Made by a program: the position numbers and the translations under genes. Positions 57,501 through 64,000 of a stretch of DNA of 64,000 bases are shown here, piece by piece. Under the pieces are notes generated by a model. The model saw only the letters and a program-made list of their open reading frames with translations. It was not told the origin of the DNA and ran no database searches. The stretch comes from Mariniblastus sp. (GTDB lineage Bacteria; Planctomycetota; Planctomycetia; Pirellulales; Pirellulaceae), in NCBI GenBank assembly GCA_022447555.1, contig JAKVBF010000002.1, positions 214,625 through 278,624 on the forward strand. The letters run 5' to 3'. Every line of letters starts with the position of its first letter. Positions within the stretch are counted from its first letter, which is position 1.

Positions 57501-59533
57501 CGCATGTTATGCTGCATATGCCCGATCAACGCGTTATGCCAATCGGTAATATAAAGAGCACCATCTCCGCCCACTTCCATATCACTGGGGCGAAAGTTGG
57601 GATCATCCGAAAAAAGGAGCGGGGCAATTTCTGTCGCTCGAATCTCGGCACCGTCGTAAGTGATTTCATGCTGAGCGACACCGAGAAAACCAATCGCATT
57701 ACTGATCAAAAAGTTGCCATCATGCTCTGGTGGGAAATGACTGCTCGACAGCATACCATTAGCGGGCACGGGTCGGACACGTTTTTTAAACCAAGTTCGG
57801 TTACCAACCCCCTTTCCAATGTTGACATGACTTCCGGTACCACCCGTCCCATCATTAGCAAATTGATACCCCCACTGATCGAAAACATCCCCGTGAGGGT
57901 TGGGACCAATCGGAAAATGGAATTCAAATTCAAAGGTCCGCGGATTAAACCGATGGACCCCAGACTTGCCTGAGCGAAATGTCGTTGTGGGGGTTTCGAA
58001 ATTCGCAACATTAAAGATCCCACGAGAGTAATAAAGCCAGCCGTCCGCACCGACGATCAACGCATTGGCCGAGTGATGTGTGTCCGCGCTAGAAATACCC
58101 TGCAGCATGCGAATTTTTACATCTGCTCGATCATCGCCGTTGGTGTCCTTGAGAAACCAAATCTCGGGGGGTGCTGCAACCAACATACCGCCGCCCCAAA
58201 ACTCAAATCCGGTAACCGAATTCAAACCGTCGGCGAAAACGATACTCTCATCGGCCACCCCATCTTTATCGTTATCCGGCAGAATCAAGATGCAATCCTT
58301 GCGCGGTTGGCTCGGGTTCCAATGCGGGTAGGATTCCCAGCAGGCCACGTACAGGCGGCTGTCGGCATCAAACGACATCTGCACCGGATTGACCAACCGA
58401 GGAAACATCTCTTCGGACGCAAATAGATTGACCTTCATGTTCTCATGAACCGTCATCTTCGAAATCGCCTCTTCACCACCAAGATAGGGCCAAGCCCCTG
58501 CTTCCAACGGCCCTACTTTATTTGGTTTTACAACCAGTCCCGCCGGCAGATTTTCATCCTTGAGTTCAAATGGTTTTCCTTTTGACAACGCAAGGATTTG
58601 CTTATCTCGATTCGACGTCATGACATCGAACATTTCCATTTCCCGCATCATGACATCAGCATTGGATTGATCAAACCAAGCCAGCTTAGAGCGTCCACCA
58701 AAAACATTGTAGCCATCGACAACTCGATAACGACTAAACCAGTGGTAATTCTTATCGCAAACCGCGGCGTAAAGATCGGCAACCGTCTCATTAGGAGGTG
58801 CTGCTTTTCTGTCGAGAAACAGCGGGCATAACTTAGCCGCTAGTTGTTGATAACCCTGATCCGTCAAGTGGATGCCGTTCATTGTCAACGGCTTAACAGA
58901 CGCTTCATAAAGCCGGGCGGAAATTTTATAGAGGTCTACAAAGGGGACATTTTCTTTTCCGCACACCTCTTCCATCGCCTGACTGTACATCTTTAAGTTC
59001 ACATTGTTAGCTTTGCCATCGGGAAGATGAGGACTGTTAAGATCTTCATGGGCAATCGGTGAAAAGAAAATAAGCCGGGGGGGCGTCTCACCATTGTACT
59101 TTTGCGACCGCATCTGCCCGATCGTTTCCGCAAGTTCGGATTTAAATTGCGGCAAACCAGCCTTTCCCTTAAGCGCCTCATTGTATCCAAAAAAGCAAAA
59201 TACAACGTCAGCCTGACATTTGGTTAACCACTGATCTGCGGAACCGAAATTAGCCGAACGCGGTCGCGCTTTTAATTCGTCAGCTGAAAAACCGAGATTT
59301 CGAAACGTGAAACTGTGCTCGGGATAAAGTGCGGTAAGATAGGTTTCAAGCCAAGGATAATGCTGCATTCGGTCAGCCAACGTGTTGCCAATATAGCAGA
59401 CCCGATCATCTGGCTGGAGTGAAAGACCGTTCTGGGCCATTGAGCAGGGGACTCCCCCTGTCCATGTCATCGAAATCACGAGTGCGAACTGGCAGCAAGT
59501 GATCAGTAGTGATCGGATGTTCAATATTTTCAT
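54578..59533 (-). CDS. Giant exported multi-domain redox protein (SGNH-like, membrane-bound dehydrogenase, HEAT, PA14, blue copper, cytochrome c)
   Basis: A 1651-residue protein from the ATG at 59533 (AGGTG seven bases upstream), with a signal peptide. Order: SGNH-like domain (about 40-250) with GNT instead of the GDS nucleophile and NGIHLTD; a seven-bladed dehydrogenase-type domain (about 360-740, ALYITDWHNALIGHMQHN); HEAT repeats (about 750-950); a PA14 domain (about 1090-1230, YTFFITSDDGSRLYVDGREL); a plastocyanin-like domain (about 1330-1440) with all four copper ligands (PHNFAI and CTYPGHWRRM); and a C-terminal cytochrome c (CIACHQFGGEGQNFGPDL, about 1509). A periplasmic or surface electron-transfer chain on one polypeptide is inferred. 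The catalytic substrate, probably a sugar or alcohol, is unknown. Confidence 0.88.
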   Translation of the reverse strand: MKILNIRSLLITCCQFALVISMTWTGGVPCSMAQNGLSLQPDDRVCYIGNTLADRMQHYPWLETYLTALYPEHSFTFRNLGFSADELKARPRSANFGSADQWLTKCQADVVFCFFGYNEALKGKAGLPQFKSELAETIGQMRSQKYNGETPPRLIFFSPIAHEDLNSPHLPDGKANNVNLKMYSQAMEEVCGKENVPFVDLYKISARLYEASVKPLTMNGIHLTDQGYQQLAAKLCPLFLDRKAAPPNETVADLYAAVCDKNYHWFSRYRVVDGYNVFGGRSKLAWFDQSNADVMMREMEMFDVMTSNRDKQILALSKGKPFELKDENLPAGLVVKPNKVGPLEAGAWPYLGGEEAISKMTVHENMKVNLFASEEMFPRLVNPVQMSFDADSRLYVACWESYPHWNPSQPRKDCILILPDNDKDGVADESIVFADGLNSVTGFEFWGGGMLVAAPPEIWFLKDTNGDDRADVKIRMLQGISSADTHHSANALIVGADGWLYYSRGIFNVANFETPTTTFRSGKSGVHRFNPRTFEFEFHFPIGPNPHGDVFDQWGYQFANDGTGGTGSHVNIGKGVGNRTWFKKRVRPVPANGMLSSSHFPPEHDGNFLISNAIGFLGVAQHEITYDGAEIRATEIAPLLFSDDPNFRPSDMEVGGDGALYITDWHNALIGHMQHNMRDPNRDHTHGRVYRVTYEGRPLVDPPKMKGKPIVEVCENFFAGETATRYRARLELSGRGPEEITEEVGAFADSLNPKNVSPGRDEAQALLECLWVFEEQRLPNLDLLKRVATASEPRVRAAAIRTLGHWAGRVERWEDLLMGAARDPSPLVRAEAVKAAVDLGGLAGAEAIFAANTMPLDTEMETVLRFAKSQLNIDSMIKQMLATGNELSSGAKAYVLATGTPDELIQLKPSEDVYRAILSHPKATAEQLGKAASELSSMTNRPQVKLIVDLIAEEQQKENGNVIGLGKLLAGQPAGELKGIQKEVQDLAMNGSTPDIKRLGYATWVASAGPGDAFLAATQSKQSLRDFLDAVPVVNRKARGSLFAKVQPLIFELPQNLESESGIGGMKNGVRVGYLTPHAANATNQSVDAKKPQVTADVATVDVFIPKGQPQDAFTNIFEAMIEVPKSGRYTFFITSDDGSRLYVDGRELVNNDGPHGMVTKSGVINLAAGFHPLRVNYYDSGGSHGLKVEWSGPGFKRQSIASESLFIGDGETLHEVAIRAMVSIPGYESEKFDALTRLLASGEFQSAAIRGLSRVAPKGWNRSEIKPLVDNIVGYLSTIPVNERTSKPALDAMELARKLGGKLSSEEQVDLEKRLGNLDVRVIAIGTVPHRMIFDKEKIVVEAGKPVEFRFSNTDSMPHNFAITLPGALAEVGELAEATGRDTDALARHYIPKSNKVLVGSTLLQPGEDEAITFNVPTKPGVYPYVCTYPGHWRRMYGALYVVPSFQRYVSAKDEYLDDLDLMVADELLKLNTRGQQWKYDDLIGDVGMIMKRSHEVGKASFKAANCIACHQFGGEGQNFGPDLTKLTDDKLTASHILRSIVEPSQSIDEPFAANIFLLDTGDTISGLVMEEDDELVKIVVDPLAKDQLTILKKDEIEGRKKAKVSQMPAGMVDKLSREEIIDLIAYVLSNADPKHEMFEEGHVHGSQNR

Positions 59534-59970
59534 CAAGCTTCACCTGACAGAACAAACTGAATGGGAAAAGACCAAGTTTAAACCATTCAGATTTCAATTC
59601 TACCATTGGCAATCGAAGTCGGGTCATTGTTTCACCCTTTTTGGGAGCTCCTGTTCACGACCTTTTTTGCGGTCACAAGCTAAAAACCCTGGCGTTTCAA
59701 AATAAACACCGACTAAAAAAGAACTCATGTCAGCACTGTTACCCACGTCTCACTGTTAAATGGCACCACACTCATCTGGGCTGCCAAAACCAAAACACTT
59801 CCGCCCGGTCTACCCTGGATCTCCAAGCCTTTCAAGGAACTCAAACAGTCGAAATGGATTCGTCGAGTTATTTACGGCGTTGCCTTACCGGAACTTTCCG
59901 CGGTAAACTATTGAGGTAAAAAATTCCAAAGCGATCTCGCTTCATTCCCTTTAAACAAAGCATTAAGACT
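59534..59970. other. Divergent intergenic region
   Basis: About 437 bases between the leftward giant redox gene and the rightward QueD-like gene. Short open frames (for example 59641-59919 plus) show no ribosome-binding site or domain and look non-coding. Promoters for both neighbours must be here; I see no clear RNA gene or terminator. Confidence 0.5.
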
Positions 59971-60756
59971 GTGATAAAACTTTCCCGAGAAATTCGATTT
60001 TCTCTTTCCGGGGAATGGGACTCGGCTTCGAGAAACTCATGGGCTGGCTGGCCGAGTGCCCATCACCTTACCCCCTGGCTAGTCTTGCGTGCAATTACTG
60101 AGGGACAACCGGATGAGGAAACTGGTTTTCTCTGCAACGTCAAACGGATCGATGACGTTTTAAGATCAGTCGTCAAAGAAAACGTGAACCCAAGTCAAGA
60201 TATGGCTTTTTCTGCAGAGGATTTTCTGCGCGTTGCGTTTTCTCAATTATCGACACAATGGCAATTAGAAGCCCGATTGTTAGCCCTGGAATTACAAATC
60301 TCGCCCTACCTCCGCTATTCGATTCACTCGAAAGAAAAATCCATGATTCATTTAACGCACCAGTTCGAGTTTTCTGCCTCTCACCGACTCCACTGCGATC
60401 ATTTTAGTGACGAGCAGAATCGAGAGATCTTTGGCAAGTGCAACAATCCGAACGGCCACGGTCATAATTACGTGGTAGATATTTCACTGCAACGCAAGAT
60501 CGTAAACACGGTCGATAGCGGACAGGTCGCTCGACTACCCGAGATGGAAGCCACCGTTAACCGCTTGGTGATTGATCGGCTGGATCACAAACATTTAAAT
60601 CAGGACGTGCTCTATTTCCAGAAGGTTAATCCCAGCGTAGAGAACATTGCGATTGCGATTTGGCATTGGCTGGAGGGACAATTTGGCGAAGCGACGCTTT
60701 CAGCGGTTAAAGTCTACGAAACCCCAAAAACCTGGGCCGAATACCGAGGCCCTTAA
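59971..60756 (+). CDS. 6-pyruvoyl-tetrahydropterin synthase / QueD homolog with degenerate second half
   Basis: A 261-residue protein with two PTPS-like halves. The N-terminal half (1-120) has WAGWPSAHHLTPW and ETGFLCNVKRIDDVL, but no clear zinc triad. The C-terminal half (125-258) is complete: FSASHRLHCD (H138), KCNNPNGHGHNYVVD (C157, H163, H165), LDHKHLN, and the late Glu in VYETP. QueD makes carboxy-tetrahydropterin for queuosine, and PTPS makes pyruvoyl-tetrahydropterin; the sequence does not decide between them. The start is a GTG at 59971. An ATG at 60343 would give only the second half, but the upstream half is itself PTPS-like. Confidence 0.8.
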   Translation: MIKLSREIRFSLSGEWDSASRNSWAGWPSAHHLTPWLVLRAITEGQPDEETGFLCNVKRIDDVLRSVVKENVNPSQDMAFSAEDFLRVAFSQLSTQWQLEARLLALELQISPYLRYSIHSKEKSMIHLTHQFEFSASHRLHCDHFSDEQNREIFGKCNNPNGHGHNYVVDISLQRKIVNTVDSGQVARLPEMEATVNRLVIDRLDHKHLNQDVLYFQKVNPSVENIAIAIWHWLEGQFGEATLSAVKVYETPKTWAEYRGP

Positions 60757-60798
60757 TAGGCTGTCAAAAAAACACGCCTTCAAAAACGGAATCGATCC

Positions 60799-61131
60799 AT
60801 GAACCCACCGATCACTTTTGAATCACTACGTGAAGCTAACCACCAACGCCACCAGGAATGGGCCAATGGAAATGATTTGCCCCTTTCGTTTCGAGGCGTC
60901 GAACTCGCTGGTGAGGTCGGCGAAGCGTGTAATGAATTAAAAAAACTAGAACGCACGCGATTGGGATTAGTCGGTGGTAAGACCGACTTAACAGGTTTGC
61001 AAGAAGAACTTGCTGACGTGTTGATTTGCGTGGATTTGATTGCCATGGACCTAGGAATCGACCTAGCCTCTGCCGTGCAAGACAAATTCAACGCCACGTC
61101 TGAGAAGTACGATCTTTCAACACGGCTCTAG
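60799..61131 (+). CDS. MazG-like nucleotide pyrophosphohydrolase
   Basis: A 110-residue all-alpha NTP-PPase of the MazG superfamily. The metal-binding helices carry ELAGEVGEACNELKKLE (E--xE pattern) and LQEELADVLICVDLIAMDLG (EELADV-x-D), the canonical pattern. It hydrolyses a non-canonical or damaged NTP, or dUTP, to the monophosphate (substrate not predicted). It follows the PTPS-like gene on the same strand by 42 bases. Confidence 0.85.
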   Translation: MNPPITFESLREANHQRHQEWANGNDLPLSFRGVELAGEVGEACNELKKLERTRLGLVGGKTDLTGLQEELADVLICVDLIAMDLGIDLASAVQDKFNATSEKYDLSTRL

Positions 61132-61192
61132 TCCGACGATCACAGACGACGAGACGGAGCGAAAAAAAAGCTACTCCAGTCAGAGCAATTGA

Positions 61193-62650
61193 TCAGTGAA
61201 ACAGCTCTCTAATGACCGTTCCTGAAACGTCTGTCAAACGAAAGTTACGGCCGGCGTATTGGTAAGTCAATTTCTCGTGGTCCATGCCTAGCAAATGCAA
61301 TATCGTGGCATGGAGATCATGCATATGAACCTTATCCGAAACCGCCTCATGGCCAATCTCATCCGTTTCCCCGTGCGCATACCCACCTTTTACACCGCCA
61401 CCGGCTAACCAAACCGTGAACCCACGGGGGTTATGATCTCGCCCGTCTTTTCCCTGAGCAAAGGGGGTACGGCCAAACTCGCCTCCCCACCAGACAAGCG
61501 TGTCTTCAAGCAACCCTCTCTGTTTTAAATCTTCCAACAAACCCGCTACCGGTTTATCCACCGCACGCGCGTGTTCCTCGTGCTTGGGCATATTAGAGTG
61601 TTGGTCCCATTTAGGGTTCTCCGACTCGTCAGAATAGTTGATCTGAATGTAACGGGCGTCGGCTTCGGCTAATCGCCTAGCCAGTAGACATTGACGACCA
61701 AAATCCTCGGTCTCCTTTTGATCAATCCCATAACTCTCTAATGTTGCCGCTGTCTCTCCTGACAGGTCCATGATGTCCGGCGCCTGCATTTGCATTCGAT
61801 AGGCCAACTCATAAGTTTTGATCGTCGCTTCTAAACGATCGTCCACGGACAAGCTTTTATCTCCATAGATCGCTTGAGTCTTGTCCATTTGCATACGATT
61901 GAAACGTTGCATCAATTCAATCTGCTGACGCTGGGAATTTTTAGAGAGCATCTGGTTCGAGATGTTACGGATTTTAGCTTCACTGGCTGGAAGACCGGCA
62001 CGCCCCACTGCCGTCCCTTGAAAGATTGTCGGCAGAAATGAGTTGGAGTGGTTTCGAGGCCCCCCTTTACTGGCCGAGGGATTGATCGTGATGAAACCTG
62101 GTATGTTTTGATTCTCGGTACCCAGGCCGTACGTGATCCAACTGCCGATAGAAGGTCGCACAAGATTGGTGGCGCCCGTGTGCAGGAATAACGTACTTGG
62201 TCCATGTGCCACACCTTCGGTTTGCATCGAGTGAATCATGCACATCTTGTCGACATGCCGAGCCATGTGCGGGAACAGCTCGGAAACATATTGGTCGCAC
62301 TCTCCGTGTTGCTGGAATTTCCAAAGTGGTTTCAATAATTTCCGTTTGCTTCGCGTCCCGAAAGTGCCAAAACGAACGCCCGTAAAATCAATATCTTGGC
62401 CATCGTTTTTGATCAAATCGGGTTTGTAATCAAACGTGTCGATCTGACTTGGACCACCCTGCATGAAAATAAAAATGACACGTTTGGCCCGAGCAGGGAA
62501 CATCGGTTCGCGAGGGCGCAAGTCGTTGGGGGTCCTATCGCGACCTTGAGCGTCTTGATGGGCAAGTCCCGCCAAAGCCAAACCACCAAAACCACAGGCA
62601 GATCTCTGCAGCATCCGCCGCCGCGTTATATTTTGATCGTGATGATTCAT
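61193..62650 (-). CDS. DUF1501 family protein, Tat-exported
   Basis: A 485-residue DUF1501 protein with a Tat leader (TRRRMLQRSACGFGGLALAGL). The core has RVIFIFMQGGPSQIDTFDYKP near residue 57, GSWITYGLGTENQNIPGFI, and WGGEFGRTPFAQGKDGRDHN near 390, with GFTVWLAGGGVKGG. It belongs to the same family as the gene at 46448 and, as there, is the partner of a PSD1/DUF1553 gene (nine bases upstream). The operon order PSD1-DUF1501 is the same, giving two separate pairs in the window. Confidence 0.9.
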   Translation of the reverse strand: MNHHDQNITRRRMLQRSACGFGGLALAGLAHQDAQGRDRTPNDLRPREPMFPARAKRVIFIFMQGGPSQIDTFDYKPDLIKNDGQDIDFTGVRFGTFGTRSKRKLLKPLWKFQQHGECDQYVSELFPHMARHVDKMCMIHSMQTEGVAHGPSTLFLHTGATNLVRPSIGSWITYGLGTENQNIPGFITINPSASKGGPRNHSNSFLPTIFQGTAVGRAGLPASEAKIRNISNQMLSKNSQRQQIELMQRFNRMQMDKTQAIYGDKSLSVDDRLEATIKTYELAYRMQMQAPDIMDLSGETAATLESYGIDQKETEDFGRQCLLARRLAEADARYIQINYSDESENPKWDQHSNMPKHEEHARAVDKPVAGLLEDLKQRGLLEDTLVWWGGEFGRTPFAQGKDGRDHNPRGFTVWLAGGGVKGGYAHGETDEIGHEAVSDKVHMHDLHATILHLLGMDHEKLTYQYAGRNFRLTDVSGTVIRELFH

Positions 62651-62659
62651 TAGGGCACC

Positions 62660-64000
62660 TTAATCCATGAATCTAAATTCAAGGCTGCAAAACAAAGCGT
62701 GGATCAAATTCTGAAAGGCATCAAGTTCCGCCGTTTGAGAGTCGGCATCCGGAATAAACTCATCAAGGAAACCGATGGAAGTCACGACTTCACTGTCCGA
62801 CGGGAAACGCCCGAGTAACGTACGATAAATGGTGATGATCCGTTGAGTTCGTTGTTCATCGTTGTCACCTGCCGATTCCTCTTCCAAAATCTTTCCGGCC
62901 ATCACCCGAGCGCTTTGAATGACCATCGGACTGTTCATTAAAAACAGACTCTGAGTCGGCAGGGTACTGGTCACCCGATTCCCAGTCACCAGATTAGGAT
63001 TAGCTAAATCAAAGACCTCAAACATATCTAGCATCGCATTGCGAAAAGCTGGCACGTAGACACTTCGGCGCTGCGTGTTAAATTCGTAACCTAGATCATA
63101 TTGGGAAATTTTCCGGATCGTCATCCCTCCGGCGGTAAGATCGAGCTGGCCAGACACCGCCAGAATCGAGTCCCTTAACACCTCAACATCAAGCCGCTGA
63201 CGATTGAAACGCCATAGTAATCGATTACGATCATCTGCTTTCATCACCTGGTTGGCTGATTCGTACCCCGGCTGTTCATTGATTCCCCGAGCAACGCGTT
63301 GCTGATAGGTCTTGGTGGTGACAATCTGCCGAATCAAAGTCTTAGTAGACCATCCATTTTTCACAAATTGGTCGGCTAGAAAATCCAGTAGCTCTTCGTT
63401 CGCCGGCGGAGATCCCATCAGACCAAAGTTATCGGTCGTCTCAACCAATCCGCTACCAAATAGATGACGCCATACGCGATTGACATAAACTCGAGCCGTG
63501 AGAGGATGATCCGGATCTGCCAACCAATCGGCCAACTGCAGACGACCGCTTTGATCCGCCGGTATCTTTGCACTGGTCCTTATCTTCGGTGCTCGACGAC
63601 CTGCTAAATCATTTGGTTCATTCCCCGCAGCCGATACCGGCATGAATAGTTCGATAAACCCACGCGGCACGACTTCACCTAAATTGCGAACCTCACCCCG
63701 AATGTGGATCGGACTATCTTTGGGTTCCTCAACATCTCTTACGGACATCGCAACAGGTGCAGGCTCAGGGGGATTCGCCTTCAATGCTTTGAGTTGAGCC
63801 TCAATCTGGCGGTATTTCCTCAAGGCTACCTTTATGGATTGATCTTGTACCAAGCCCGATGTGTCATCCGCCAAAGGGTCACCCGCCACTGCGGCTACCC
63901 GATGAGGAACCCCGGCGGCGTCTGCGACCACTGGAATAAACTGGACTGCATCAACAATCACGTGTCCATCAGTCCCCTCCGTCTCAATCGTGACCCGAGC
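62660..64000 (-). CDS. PSD1/DUF1553 protein, C-terminal part (cut by window edge)
   Basis: An open frame of 446 codons visible to the edge; it continues past the window. The DUF1553 domain has HPLTARVYVNRVWRHLFGSGL, TDNFGLMGSPPANEELLD, IRQIVTTKTYQQR and MLDMFEVFDLANPN. The residues next to the edge (ARVTIETEGTDG HVIVDAVQFIP) look like a golvesin/xanthan-lyase-type C-terminal beta-sandwich, a carbohydrate-binding module type, placed before DUF1553. The N-terminal cytochrome c and DUF1549 domains would lie beyond the window. It forms an operon with the DUF1501 gene (nine-base gap). Confidence 0.86.
   Translation of the reverse strand, partial: ARVTIETEGTDGHVIVDAVQFIPVVADAAGVPHRVAAVAGDPLADDTSGLVQDQSIKVALRKYRQIEAQLKALKANPPEPAPVAMSVRDVEEPKDSPIHIRGEVRNLGEVVPRGFIELFMPVSAAGNEPNDLAGRRAPKIRTSAKIPADQSGRLQLADWLADPDHPLTARVYVNRVWRHLFGSGLVETTDNFGLMGSPPANEELLDFLADQFVKNGWSTKTLIRQIVTTKTYQQRVARGINEQPGYESANQVMKADDRNRLLWRFNRQRLDVEVLRDSILAVSGQLDLTAGGMTIRKISQYDLGYEFNTQRRSVYVPAFRNAMLDMFEVFDLANPNLVTGNRVTSTLPTQSLFLMNSPMVIQSARVMAGKILEEESAGDNDEQRTQRIITIYRTLLGRFPSDSEVVTSIGFLDEFIPDADSQTAELDAFQNLIHALFCSLEFRFMD

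Overview
The window looks like a chromosomal segment of a planctomycete of the Pirellulales type (inference). The evidence is two DUF1553/DUF1549 (PSD1) plus DUF1501 gene pairs, a giant membrane-bound-dehydrogenase/cytochrome c protein of the kind found in the PVC group, YHS-type heavy-metal proteins, an H1-like lysine-repeat protein, and lipid A/LPS genes (lpxB, an LptF/LptG permease). Base composition is near 50% GC. I saw no phage, insertion sequence, CRISPR array, rRNA or tRNA; most of the window is ordinary, densely coded core genome.

Layout. 1-306 is the edge of a YfhO-like membrane protein. 726-2017 holds an inositol-monophosphatase-family gene and a decayed membrane-protein pseudogene. 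2040-9942 is a complete F0F1 ATP synthase operon on the minus strand (two small atpI-region membrane proteins, then atpB-E-F-H-A-G-D-C). 10540-16706 is a mixed accessory stretch: a DUF4912 protein, a secreted protein with HP repeats and a SurA-N-like end, a molybdopterin oxidoreductase fused to pentapeptide repeats, and a PLP enzyme. 16795-20204 is fabD-fabG-acpP-fabF, preceded by ruvB. 21704-24713 is a degenerate sigma-54-activator-like regulator, a small unknown protein and Mrp. 24831-30571 holds the H1-like protein, an M50 protease, lpxB, a YHS metal-binding protein and an MFS transporter.

30789-31877 is the most interesting locus. A lipoprotein with a TlpA/thioredoxin-like domain is interrupted by one in-frame TGA exactly where the first cysteine of the WCPPC active site belongs (W-TGA-P-P-C). 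A perfect 6-bp hairpin with a GGUC loop lies 31 nt downstream. This is the expected arrangement of a bacterial selenocysteine codon plus SECIS element, so I annotate one 362-residue selenoprotein rather than two broken genes.

32157-43810 holds ThiE, a TPR-like membrane protein and ClpC (preceded by a good sigma-54 promoter match), a PEGA lipoprotein, a PP2C phosphatase, the LptF/G permease, and an overlapping histidine kinase/NtrC-type regulator pair. 43994-48855 is a PSD1-DUF1501-phosphotransferase operon. 48868-53594 holds lexA and a probable homogentisate/acetoacetate catabolic cluster (acyl-CoA synthetase, flavin reductase, homogentisate dioxygenase). The right end has an SDR, the 1651-residue multi-domain redox protein, a double PTPS/QueD protein, a MazG-like protein and a second DUF1501/PSD1 pair cut by the window edge.

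Start codons were moved from the longest possible open frame where a ribosome-binding site, a terminator or family alignment favoured an internal start. All functional calls are from reading motifs; no database search was run.
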